A stretch of DNA of 7,335 nt, from contig CALPSK010000038.1 in assembly GCA_943326215.1 (NCBI GenBank), positions 1 through 7,335 of the forward strand, in the 5' to 3' direction. A model generated the notes under the pieces. The model searched no databases, had not been told where the DNA came from, and saw nothing but the letters and a program-made list of their open reading frames with translations. Below, one piece after another: positions 1-6,194 of this stretch (positions within the stretch are counted from its first letter, which is position 1; each line of letters begins with the position of its first letter). The stretch comes from Sediminibacterium ginsengisoli (GTDB lineage Bacteria; Bacteroidota; Bacteroidia; Chitinophagales; Chitinophagaceae). The position numbers and the translations under genes were made by a program.

Positions 1-171
1 GGCATCTCAGGTCGCATTCCAATTATTGCTAGTGGCGGTATTTTTACCGGAGCCGATGCACAATCAAAAATAAATGCAGGCGCTTCCTTAGTTCAAATTT
101 GGACAGGATTTATTTATGAAGGTCCCATGATTGTAAAAAATATCTGTCAACATCTAAGCGCCCATAAATAA
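1..171 (+). CDS. pyrD: Dihydroorotate dehydrogenase (quinone), class 2, C-terminal part
   Basis: Only the last 56 codons are present; the gene enters from the left edge and ends at TAA 169-171. The visible part reads [15 protein letters not shown], then [17 protein letters not shown], which matches the C-terminal FMN-phosphate-binding end of class 2 dihydroorotate dehydrogenases (E. coli PyrD has a closely similar GGI...[16 protein letters not shown]...GP stretch). The family oxidises dihydroorotate to orotate in pyrimidine synthesis and passes electrons to membrane quinones. The catalytic serine and the N-terminal membrane-associating helix of class 2 enzymes lie outside the window, so class 2 rather than class 1 is inferred from the tail alone. 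The next gene starts 2 bp after the stop, so the two are probably co-transcribed. Confidence 0.9.
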   Translation, partial: GISGRIPIIASGGIFTGADAQSKINAGASLVQIWTGFIYEGPMIVKNICQHLSAHK

Positions 172-173
172 TT

Positions 174-830
174 ATGATCACTATCCAAAGTTTTTGCTTT
201 AGCGCTTTTCAAGAAAATACTTATGTTTTATATAATGAGTTAAAGGAAGCTATTATTATTGATCCAGGTTGCTATACCCGCATAGAAGAAAAAATATTAT
301 CTGATTTTATTCGTAAAGAAAATTTAAAGCCCACCCTATTATTAAATACACATTGTCATTTGGACCATGTCTTTGGTAATAATTATGTGAGTGAAACCTA
401 TGGACTGACAGCCCACATTCATCCCAATGAACAAATTGTATTAGACCGTTTACCTGAGGCTGCTGCTAAATGGGGGGCTCCTACGGATGCCTACAAAGGA
501 TCCATTCAATATATTCAAGAAGGTGAAATCATTCCGTTCGGCAGCGACTCATTCAAGGTATTACTAACCCCCGGCCATTCCCCAGGTAGTGTTTGTTTCT
601 ATCACATCGAACAAGATTTTATGATTGGTGGAGACCTTATTTTTAAAGATGGCGTGGGTCGAACCGACTTGCCAGGGGCCAACCCCTTGGATTTAATAAA
701 AAGTATTCGCGAACAAATATTTCCTTTGCCTGATTCACTTACTATATATTCAGGCCATGGTCCTGAAACTACTTGGGGCAGAGAAAAAGAACATAACCCC
801 TATATTAAATATATAAGTAGTCAATCTTAA
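174..830 (+). CDS. Metallo-beta-lactamase-fold hydrolase, glyoxalase II-like
   Basis: A 218-residue single-domain protein of the metallo-beta-lactamase fold. The metal-binding set is complete: H60-C-H62-L-D64-H65 (HxHxDH), H135 in TPGHSPGS, D154 in IGGDLIF and H195 in YSGHGPET. GRTDLPG at 162-168 is typical of the short glyoxalase II-like (YcbL/GloB-type) group, which lacks the extra C-terminal helical domain of true glyoxalase II. These proteins bind two metal ions and hydrolyse thioesters such as S-lactoylglutathione or related substrates, but the actual substrate cannot be read from the sequence. There is no signal peptide, so it should be cytoplasmic. The start 2 bp after the pyrD stop leaves little room for an independent promoter and suggests translation from the pyrD transcript; there is no Shine-Dalgarno sequence, as usual in Bacteroidota. 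No terminator is evident after the stop. Confidence 0.88.
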   Translation: MITIQSFCFSAFQENTYVLYNELKEAIIIDPGCYTRIEEKILSDFIRKENLKPTLLLNTHCHLDHVFGNNYVSETYGLTAHIHPNEQIVLDRLPEAAAKWGAPTDAYKGSIQYIQEGEIIPFGSDSFKVLLTPGHSPGSVCFYHIEQDFMIGGDLIFKDGVGRTDLPGANPLDLIKSIREQIFPLPDSLTIYSGHGPETTWGREKEHNPYIKYISSQS

Positions 831-855
831 CCTATAAATAGTAGTTAGTTAACAA

Positions 856-906
856 TTTGATAATGTAAACCCCTTTGATAGATCTGACATATAAAGGGTA
901 ATTTTA
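856..906 (+). promoter_or_regulatory. Candidate promoter and repeat-containing control region of the response regulator
   Basis: The 86-bp gap before the response regulator contains TAATTTTA (899-906), 7 of 8 matches to the Bacteroidota -7 element TAnnTTTG. TTTG at 874-877 lies 21 bp upstream, close to the expected -33 spacing. TTTGATA occurs twice, at 856-862 and 874-880, exactly 18 bp apart, and CCCTTT (871-876) is mirrored by AAAGGG (893-898). The implied transcript start is only a few bases before the ATG at 917. The repeats could be a binding site for the regulator itself, but that is inference; the promoter match is imperfect. Confidence 0.35.
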
Positions 907-916
907 CAACAAGATT

Positions 917-1597
917 ATGGAAGCACCTATAAAAATATTGATTGCAGACGACGAGCCAGATATTATTGAAATTATCAGCTTTCATTTAAATAAGTTGGGC
1001 TATGAAGTAGCCACTGCCAAAGACGGTAGTGAAGCCATTGAAAAAGCAAACTCCTTTGCACCAGACTGTATTATTTTAGATGTAATGATGCCCAAGAGAA
1101 CTGGCTTTGAGGTTTGTGAATATTTAAGAAGTCAAAAACAATTCGACAAAACACTTATTGTTCTACTTACTGCTTTAAACGACGAGGCTTCGCATATTAA
1201 AGGATTAGAATTAGGAGGAGATGATTTTATTAGTAAACCCATTAGCCCTAAAGTTTTAGTAAGTAGAATTACTGCTTTATTTAGAAGATTACAACCTACA
1301 GAATCAGATAAAAAAATTATTACTGCTGGAGATTTAATGATTGACATAAGCCAATATAAGACAGTCTTAAAAGGAGTCACGCATGTACTTGCCAAAAAAG
1401 AATTTGAACTATTATACTTATTAGCCGCACAACCTGGTCGCGTTTTTTTAAGAGGTGAGATTTTATCTCAGGTATGGGGCAACGATGTGATTGTGGGAGA
1501 CCGCACCATTGATGTACACGTTAGAAAAATTAGAGCCAAATTAGGTATCGACTGTATCACTACCGTAAAAGGGGTGGGCTACAAATTCGATTATTAG
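917..1597 (+). CDS. Two-component response regulator, OmpR/PhoB family
   Basis: A 226-residue DNA-binding response regulator. The receiver domain (about 5-122) has the acidic pair D11-D12, phospho-acceptor D55 in ILDVMMP, switch residue T85 in VLLTA and conserved K107 in SKPISP. The C-terminal winged helix (about 136-226) has LAKKEFELLYLLA, a VWG turn (187-189), the recognition-helix stretch DRTIDVHVRKIRAKLG and the terminal VKGVGYKF hairpin, all typical of OmpR/PhoB proteins. The histidine kinase downstream on the same strand is its likely partner. PhoB/PhoP-like in style, but the regulon cannot be deduced here. The stop is TAG, and degenerate 13-bp repeats begin at the final codons. The start at 917 is supported by the receiver domain beginning immediately afterwards. 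Confidence 0.93.
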   Translation: MEAPIKILIADDEPDIIEIISFHLNKLGYEVATAKDGSEAIEKANSFAPDCIILDVMMPKRTGFEVCEYLRSQKQFDKTLIVLLTALNDEASHIKGLELGGDDFISKPISPKVLVSRITALFRRLQPTESDKKIITAGDLMIDISQYKTVLKGVTHVLAKKEFELLYLLAAQPGRVFLRGEILSQVWGNDVIVGDRTIDVHVRKIRAKLGIDCITTVKGVGYKFDY

Positions 1598-1635
1598 ATC
1601 AATTTATTAAATCGATTAATTAAATCAATTATTAG
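1586..1635 (+). repeat. Degenerate tandem repeats, about 13-bp unit, at the regulator stop codon
   Basis: Four head-to-tail units can be read: TTCGATTATTAG (1586-1597, ending with the stop codon of the response regulator), ATCAATTTATTAA (1598-1610), ATCGATTAATTAA (1611-1623) and ATCAATTATTAG (1624-1635). The shared core is wTCrATT..TTAr. The first copy is coding (FDY and stop), so the array may have arisen by repeated duplication of the gene's last bases. The second to fourth copies lie in the spacer before the histidine kinase. Low sequence complexity weakens the case for function, but the regular 12-13 bp period is clear. Confidence 0.6.
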
Positions 1636-1647
1636 GAAGATTTAATA

Positions 1648-1674
1648 CCTTCATACTGCCTCTTTGAAGGAGGT
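1648..1674 (+). promoter_or_regulatory. Strong Shine-Dalgarno site within alternative hairpins, leader of the histidine kinase
   Basis: AAGGAGGT (1667-1674) lies 9 bases before the ATG at 1684, an almost perfect Shine-Dalgarno sequence that also fixes this start codon. Strong sites of this kind are rare in Bacteroidota, where initiation mostly does not use them. The site can pair in two mutually exclusive ways: CCTCTT (1659-1664) with AAGGAGG (1668-1673, with one G-U pair and a 3-base loop), or CCTTC (1648-1652) with GAAGG (1666-1670). The pairings are visible in the sequence; a regulatory role is inferred. Confidence 0.5.
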
Positions 1675-1683
1675 TCTGTTTAC

Positions 1684-2730
1684 ATGTTTAAAGAAAAGAA
1701 CTTATCGCCCAAACAATTGGCGGCACTCACTGCGCTACTGATCGCTACCTTAATAGCATTAAGCATTTTCATGCTTTTTTCGAATCTAAAATTGTGCATT
1801 ACTTATTTTATTGTAAGCTTTATTAGTATCTATTTTTTAATGGGTCAGCTTTTAGAATATTTTATTTATCGTAAAATAAAATTAATCTATAAACTTATTT
1901 CTCAAACCAAGGCGAGTAAAAGAGAAGAAGCTTATCAAAAATATGTACTGCCTAGAAAAGGTATTGACGATGTAAGAGAAGATGTAGAAGAATGGGCGGC
2001 CCAAAAAGCAAAAGAAATTCAAGACTTGCAATCCAACGAAGCTTTTAGAAAAGAATTTTTACAAAATTTATCGCACGAAATTAAAACACCCATATTCGCC
2101 ATTCAGGGTTATTTAGAATTATTAGGTGACGGTGCCATGGACGAACCCGTTATTGGCAAAAAATTTGTACAACAAGCACAGTCAAATGTGCAAAGGCTAG
2201 TTCAATTGTTAAGCGATGTTGATGCAATCACCAATTTAGAAATTAATAAAGATCCTATCTTAAAACAGTCTTTTATTATTCAAGATATTATTTTAGAAGC
2301 AGTGAATAACTTAAGTGTGAAATGGATTAAAAAAAATATTCAATTTCAATTTAAAAAAGGATCAGAAACACCCACTTCTGTATTTGCAGATAAAAATAAA
2401 ATTTATCAAGTACTAGTGAATATTTTATCGAACGCGGCTAAGTATGGTAAAATAGATGGCCAAATTACGGCAAGTGTTTATAAAATGGAGGACCAAAAAA
2501 TACTCATTGAAATAAGTGATGATGGAACGGGTATTGCAGAAGAACATTTACCCCGTTTATTTGAAAGATTTTACCGAACCGATGATGCAAGAGCCCGTGA
2601 AATTGGAGGCACCGGCTTAGGTCTTGCAATTTGCAAGCATATAGTGGAGGCACATGGAGAAACCATTCATGTAAGAAGCGCGGTGAATGTAGGCACCACG
2701 CTAGGATTTACCCTAGCAAGCAAAGCATAA
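1684..2730 (+). CDS. Membrane sensor histidine kinase without an extracellular sensor domain
   Basis: A 348-residue histidine kinase. A basic N-terminus (MFKEKNLSPK) is followed by two hydrophobic helices, about 12-32 and 37-57, joined by roughly four residues (SNLK), so there is no periplasmic sensor domain. A charged linker, probably coiled coil near 95-125, leads to the dimerisation/phospho-acceptor domain with the H box LSHEIKTP (H131). The ATPase domain has the N box (N246, N250 in NILSNAAKYG), G1 DDGTGI (279-284), F box RLFERFYR (291-298) and G2 GGTGLGLAI (308-316), all intact. PhoR-like in the catalytic half. It should phosphorylate the response regulator 86 bp upstream. The layout fits intramembrane-sensing kinases, which usually respond to the membrane or to a partner protein; the signal is unknown. 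Confidence 0.93.
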   Translation: MFKEKNLSPKQLAALTALLIATLIALSIFMLFSNLKLCITYFIVSFISIYFLMGQLLEYFIYRKIKLIYKLISQTKASKREEAYQKYVLPRKGIDDVREDVEEWAAQKAKEIQDLQSNEAFRKEFLQNLSHEIKTPIFAIQGYLELLGDGAMDEPVIGKKFVQQAQSNVQRLVQLLSDVDAITNLEINKDPILKQSFIIQDIILEAVNNLSVKWIKKNIQFQFKKGSETPTSVFADKNKIYQVLVNILSNAAKYGKIDGQITASVYKMEDQKILIEISDDGTGIAEEHLPRLFERFYRTDDARAREIGGTGLGLAICKHIVEAHGETIHVRSAVNVGTTLGFTLASKA

Positions 2731-2737
2731 TTTTCGT

Positions 2738-2745
2738 TACTTTTG
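2738..2745 (+). promoter_or_regulatory. Predicted promoter -7 element of galE
   Basis: TACTTTTG is a full match to the Bacteroidota -7 consensus TAnnTTTG and lies between the histidine kinase stop and the galE ATG at 2762. The implied start, a few bases downstream near 2750, leaves a leader of only about a dozen bases. No convincing TTTG -33 element is seen at the usual distance, which falls inside the end of the kinase gene. Confidence 0.55.
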
Positions 2746-2761
2746 TTGCAAATAATTTTCA

Positions 2762-3781
2762 ATGCAAACTATTCTTGTTACAGGCGGGACTGGCTATATT
2801 GGCGCTCATACCATTGTGGATTTAATAGAAAATGGATTTGAGGTCATCTCTGCCGATAATTTATCAAGATCATCTGCCAATTCTTTAAAAGGCATTGAAA
2901 AAATTACAGGAAAAAAAATTAAAAATTACGAGATTGATTTAACCGATAAAAAAGCGGCTGAGCAAATTTTTATCCAGCATAAAAACATTACAGGCATTAT
3001 ACATTTTGCAGCTTATAAAGCGGTAGGTGAATCGGTTGAAATGCCACTTGAGTATTATCAAAATAATATTAGCTCTTTAATTAACCTTTTGCAATTAGCA
3101 GTTCAGTACCAAGCCAAGCATTTTATTTTTTCTTCTTCTTGTACTGTCTATGGCAATCCAGACAGCATTCCGGTAACAGAACAAACGCCTTTAAAAACAG
3201 CAGCCTCCCCTTATGGAGCGACTAAACAAATGGGGGAAACTATCGTGCACGATACCGCAGTGGCGCATCCACTTTCTGCTATACTACTTCGTTATTTTAA
3301 TCCGGTAGGTGCTCATCCTTCCATTGCTATTGGTGAATTACCTATTGGTCGTCCACAAAACTTAGTGCCCGCCATTACACAAACTGCTATTGGAAAATTA
3401 CCAAAGATGCAAGTGCATGGAAACGATTACGATACCCGTGATGGTAGTTGTATTCGTGACTATATTCATGTTTGTGATATCGCACACGCACATACTTTAG
3501 CTTTACAACATTCTATCAAAGAGAATAAACTAAATCACTGCGATATATTTAATTTAGGAACAGGCAATGGCATATCTGTACTAGAAGCCATTGAAGCTTT
3601 TGAAAAAGTATCGGGTGTGAAATTAAATTACGAGATTGGACCAAGAAGAGCAGGTGATATTGTTGCTATTTATGCCAACAATGACTACGCCGTTCAAAAA
3701 CTAGGCTGGCATTGTCAATTTGATTTAAATGAAATGATGCGCACGGCTTGGGAATGGGAAAAAACGATTGCAGGGAAATAA
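2762..3781 (+). CDS. galE: UDP-glucose 4-epimerase
   Basis: A 339-residue extended short-chain dehydrogenase, the normal length for GalE (E. coli 338). The Rossmann NAD-binding motif GGTGYIG is at 8-14. The catalytic triad is S126 in SSSCTVYG with Y151 and K155 in SPYGATK, equivalent to E. coli S124, Y149 and K153. The substrate-binding signatures LLRYFNPVGAHPS (175-187), DTRDGSCIRDYIHVCD (224-239) and RRAGDI (295-300) follow. It interconverts UDP-glucose and UDP-galactose in the cytoplasm and supplies galactose units for glycans or takes part in galactose breakdown. The position matching E. coli Y299 and human C307 is I303, so activity on N-acetylated UDP-sugars is possible. It has its own predicted promoter and converges on prfA with a 10-bp gap. 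Confidence 0.95.
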   Translation: MQTILVTGGTGYIGAHTIVDLIENGFEVISADNLSRSSANSLKGIEKITGKKIKNYEIDLTDKKAAEQIFIQHKNITGIIHFAAYKAVGESVEMPLEYYQNNISSLINLLQLAVQYQAKHFIFSSSCTVYGNPDSIPVTEQTPLKTAASPYGATKQMGETIVHDTAVAHPLSAILLRYFNPVGAHPSIAIGELPIGRPQNLVPAITQTAIGKLPKMQVHGNDYDTRDGSCIRDYIHVCDIAHAHTLALQHSIKENKLNHCDIFNLGTGNGISVLEAIEAFEKVSGVKLNYEIGPRRAGDIVAIYANNDYAVQKLGWHCQFDLNEMMRTAWEWEKTIAGK

Positions 3782-3791
3782 TTATTTCGAA

Positions 3792-4856
3792 TTATTGCTT
3801 CACTAACATCTTCTCTGCATTCTCTGCTACTTGAAGCGCTTCAATAAATTCTTCTATCTCTCCATTAATAACGGCGTCTAAATTATAAGAAGTAACCCCT
3901 ACGCGGTGGTCTGTGACTCTACCTTGTGGCCAATTGTAAGTTCTAATTTTAGCACTTCTATCTCCAGTACTTACCAATGTTTTACGATGTCTTGAAATTT
4001 CATCTTCTTGTTTACGCACTTGTTCTTCAAATAATTTGGTACGCATCATAGTCATGGCCTTTTCTCTATTACCTAATTGAGAACGCTCTGTTTGACAAAT
4101 AATAACGGTACCTGTGGGTATATGCGTTAACATTACTTTAGTCTCTACCTTGTTAACGTTTTGTCCACCCGCGCCACCACTTCGTGAAGTTTCCATTTTT
4201 ACGTCCGCTGGGTTCAATACAAAATCTACTTCTTCTGCTTCAGGCATCACGGCCACGGTGGCTGCTGAAGTATGCACCCTACCCTGCGTTTCAGTAGAAG
4301 GTACACGTTGCACACGGTGCACGCCACTTTCAAATTTCATAGTACCATATACATCTTCTCCCACTACTTCTAATATGACTTCTTTATATCCACCCACTGA
4401 ACCTTCACTCTCACTAACTAGTGCTACTTTCCATCCTTTTTTCTGACAATACCTTGTGTACATGGTAAGTAAATCACCTACAAATAAACTGGCTTCATCA
4501 CCACCTGTACCTGCCCTTAATTCAATAATGGCATTCTTGTCATCCTGCGGATCCTTAGGTATTAATAATTTTGTTAAATCTTTTTCAAGCGTTTCTTTTT
4601 CTGCATCTAAGCCTGGCATTTCCATTTTTGCCAATTCTCTCATTTCTGCATCATCCCCATTCAAAGTTTCTTTGGCAAACTTATGCTCTTCCAAGACCTT
4701 CATATAACGCTCATAAGGTATAATGATCTTTTCCAAGGAACGGTATTCCTTGCTCATTTTACCAAATTCTGATTGGTTATTGATGATCTCTGGATTGGTC
4801 AAAGCCACGCCCACTTGCTGGAATCTTGCTTTTATGGCTTCTAATTTGTCTAACAT
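3792..4856 (-). CDS. prfA: Peptide chain release factor 1 (RF1)
   Basis: A 354-residue class I release factor that recognises UAA and UAG and triggers peptide release. The peptidyl-tRNA hydrolysis motif [11 protein letters not shown] places GGQ at 230-232, with Q232 the expected methylation target. The codon-recognition tripeptide is PST at 186-188 ([17 protein letters not shown]), of the RF1 PxT type rather than the SPF of RF2. The N-terminal helical domain (about 1-100) and the RF1 C-terminal tail are complete. The start at 4856 ([12 protein letters not shown]) is chosen because it is the usual N-terminus in this phylum; an in-frame ATG 14 codons upstream (4898) lies across the predicted promoter. 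It is divergent from the dipeptidase gene and convergent with galE. Confidence 0.96.
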   Translation of the reverse strand: MLDKLEAIKARFQQVGVALTNPEIINNQSEFGKMSKEYRSLEKIIIPYERYMKVLEEHKFAKETLNGDDAEMRELAKMEMPGLDAEKETLEKDLTKLLIPKDPQDDKNAIIELRAGTGGDEASLFVGDLLTMYTRYCQKKGWKVALVSESEGSVGGYKEVILEVVGEDVYGTMKFESGVHRVQRVPSTETQGRVHTSAATVAVMPEAEEVDFVLNPADVKMETSRSGGAGGQNVNKVETKVMLTHIPTGTVIICQTERSQLGNREKAMTMMRTKLFEEQVRKQEDEISRHRKTLVSTGDRSAKIRTYNWPQGRVTDHRVGVTSYNLDAVINGEIEEFIEALQVAENAEKMLVKQ

Positions 4857-4873
4857 AGTCGGTTTTCTGTGCG

Positions 4874-4904
4874 CAAAAATAGCTATTTTAGTTGTCAATC
4901 AAAA
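4874..4904 (-). promoter_or_regulatory. Predicted prfA promoter
   Basis: Read on the minus strand, TTTTG (4904-4900) is followed after 18 bp by TATTTTTG (4881-4874), a full match to the Bacteroidota -7 element TAnnTTTG. The spacing is slightly short of the usual 19-21. The implied start near 4869 leaves a leader of about 13 bases before the ATG at 4856, similar to that predicted for galE. Part of the -7 box lies in the perfect palindrome AAAATAGCTATTTT (4876-4889). Confidence 0.6.
4876..4891 (+). promoter_or_regulatory. Palindrome with a weaker divergent -7 element for the dipeptidase gene
   Basis: AAAATAGCTATTTT (4876-4889) is a perfect 14-bp palindrome. Its right half forms TATTTTAG (4884-4891) on the plus strand, 7 of 8 matches to TAnnTTTG, placed to start transcription about 20 bases before the ATG at 4917. 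Only TTTT (4863-4866), not TTTG, is seen near the -33 distance, so this promoter is less certain than the opposing one. Confidence 0.4.
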
Positions 4905-4916
4905 CAATCCTATACT

Positions 4917-6074
4917 ATGAAATACTTAGTAGCCCTTTTTTTGCTTATTTCAGGCGGCGCCAATGCCCAAGCCATTCACTATAAATCAATCTTGGTAGAC
5001 ACACATAACGATTGTATCACTGCATGTATCGAGAAAAAAGTAAGTCTGGACCAAGACCTTACAGGCATCAACCACTCCGATTTAAAGCGAATGAAAACAG
5101 GCGGATTGGACTACCAATTATTTTCAGTTTGGTGCGATGGCGAAAAAGCCAACCCTTATGCTTGGGCTATGAGATCGATGGATACCTTAGAGGCAGTAGC
5201 TAACCGTAACCCTGACAAAATTGTGATAGCGAAAAATTGGAAGCAAATTCAAAAAGCTTTGAAAGAAAATAAAATTGTGGCACAGTATGGAGTGGAAGGT
5301 GGTCATATGATAGAAGATAATATTGATAGACTAGATACTTTTTATAATAGAGGGGTTCGCTACATGACACTTACTTGGAACAACTCCCCTTCTTGGGCTA
5401 GTTCTCATACCGCCGAAAAAGATCCTAGCTATACAGGACCCAAGGGCTTGACTAGTTTTGGTAAAGAAATTATTGCACGTATGAATAAGCTAGGAATGAT
5501 TGTAGATATTTCACATGTTGGGGAAGCCACTTTCTGGGATGCGATTAATACCACTACCAAACCTGTAATTGCTTCACATAGTAATGCCTATACTATTTGT
5601 CCAGTTACTAGAAATTTAAAAGATGATCAAATTATGGCGGTAGGAAAAAATGGTGGTGTGATACATTTAAATTTCTTCTCTGGTTTTGTAGATAGTAATT
5701 TTAGTAAAAAAGATGCGGCCTTTAGAAATAATCATAAAGCAGAAATAGATTCTTTATTAGCCACTGGCTTGCAACGTGAATATGCATTCACCATGGTCTC
5801 TGAAAAATATCCTGTTGAAAGCGAAGCTATCAAACCAGACTTAGAACAACTCATGCAACACTTTGACCATATTGTAAAATTAATTGGCATAGACCATGTA
5901 GGTATTGGATCTGACTTCGATGGCATTAACTCTGCACCCAAAGAATTAAAAACTGTTTTAGACTATCCTGCATTTACACAAGCATTAATTGCTCGCGGCT
6001 ATTCAAATAAAGATGTAGCGAAAGTATTAGGAGGAAACTTTTTACGCGTGTACCGTATTAATAACCCTAATTAA
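4917..6074 (+). CDS. Exported membrane dipeptidase (renal dipeptidase family, peptidase M19)
   Basis: A 385-residue protein with a signal peptide (hydrophobic 3-12, likely cut after ANA at 15-17), so it acts in the periplasm or at the envelope. The zinc ligands of the M19 family are all present: H30 and D32 in VDTHND, bridging E127 in GVEGGH, H200 in VDISHVG and H221 in ASHSNA; R232 in VTRNL matches the family's substrate-binding arginine, and D333 lies in GIGSDFDG. These enzymes hydrolyse dipeptides, including some with D-residues, and some act on beta-lactams; a role in recycling or scavenging peptides is likely. Start chosen at 4917: a GTG at 4869 in the same frame would put 16 residues before the signal peptide and run through the prfA promoter. 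Confidence 0.93.
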   Translation: MKYLVALFLLISGGANAQAIHYKSILVDTHNDCITACIEKKVSLDQDLTGINHSDLKRMKTGGLDYQLFSVWCDGEKANPYAWAMRSMDTLEAVANRNPDKIVIAKNWKQIQKALKENKIVAQYGVEGGHMIEDNIDRLDTFYNRGVRYMTLTWNNSPSWASSHTAEKDPSYTGPKGLTSFGKEIIARMNKLGMIVDISHVGEATFWDAINTTTKPVIASHSNAYTICPVTRNLKDDQIMAVGKNGGVIHLNFFSGFVDSNFSKKDAAFRNNHKAEIDSLLATGLQREYAFTMVSEKYPVESEAIKPDLEQLMQHFDHIVKLIGIDHVGIGSDFDGINSAPKELKTVLDYPAFTQALIARGYSNKDVAKVLGGNFLRVYRINNPN

Positions 6075-6080
6075 AAAATA

Positions 6081-6152
6081 AGGATTATTAATACTTTCTC
6101 TTATGATTTATTTAAAAAAAGAAGCTTTTTTTAAAAGAGTATAAACAATCCT
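6081..6152. repeat. Nested inverted repeat, possible terminator
   Basis: The inner part is a perfect 11-bp inverted repeat, TTTAAAAAAAG (6111-6121) and CTTTTTTTAAA (6125-6135), around a 3-base loop. The outer arms, 6081-6097 and 6136-6152, pair at 14 of 17 positions plus one G-U, with AGGATT/AATCCT at the base. The right outer arm abuts the inner stem, while 13 bases are left unpaired on the left, so the RNA could form one long stacked stem. It starts 6 bp after the dipeptidase stop and could terminate transcription from that gene, with T7 in the 3' arm, but it lacks the GC-rich stem of a standard terminator. It might instead be a leader structure of the following gene. Confidence 0.6.
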
Positions 6153-6194
6153 CAATAGTACATTAATGAAAGTCTCCTATACATGACCTTAAAT

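Noticed and set aside
1132..1395. Open frame on the minus strand inside the response regulator
   Set aside because: Antisense shadow of a strongly conserved gene; the translation has no recognisable motif.
2631..2825. 64-codon open frame bridging the kinase end and galE start
   Set aside because: Out-of-frame shadow overlapping two well supported genes and the galE promoter.
4857..4898. Fourteen-residue upstream extension of RF1 (start at 4898)
   Set aside because: It runs across the predicted -7 element and palindrome, has no RF1 similarity, and [12 protein letters not shown] at 4856 is the normal family start.
4869..4916. GTG start of the dipeptidase at 4869
   Set aside because: It would place 16 polar residues before a clear signal peptide and overlap the divergent promoter; ATG 4917 gives a standard secretion signal.
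4114..4920. Three plus-strand open frames (4114-4446, 4456-4707, 4723-4920) opposite prfA
   Set aside because: Ser/Thr/Pro-rich antisense readings of prfA with no domain, signal or start context.
5012..5203. Small plus-strand open frame inside the dipeptidase gene
   Set aside because: Alternative-frame reading of a complete M19 gene with no features of its own.
5732..5941. Minus-strand open frame inside the dipeptidase gene
   Set aside because: Antisense shadow covering the conserved GIGSDFDG region.
6166..6186. Six-codon upstream frame (MKVSYT) whose TGA overlaps the alternative ATG at 6183
   Set aside because: The ATGA overlap resembles translational coupling, but six codons are expected by chance and the preferred start is 6195.
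6075..6194. Promoter for the YHYH gene
   Set aside because: No TAnnTTTG element with a -33 partner was found in this gap, so none is called.
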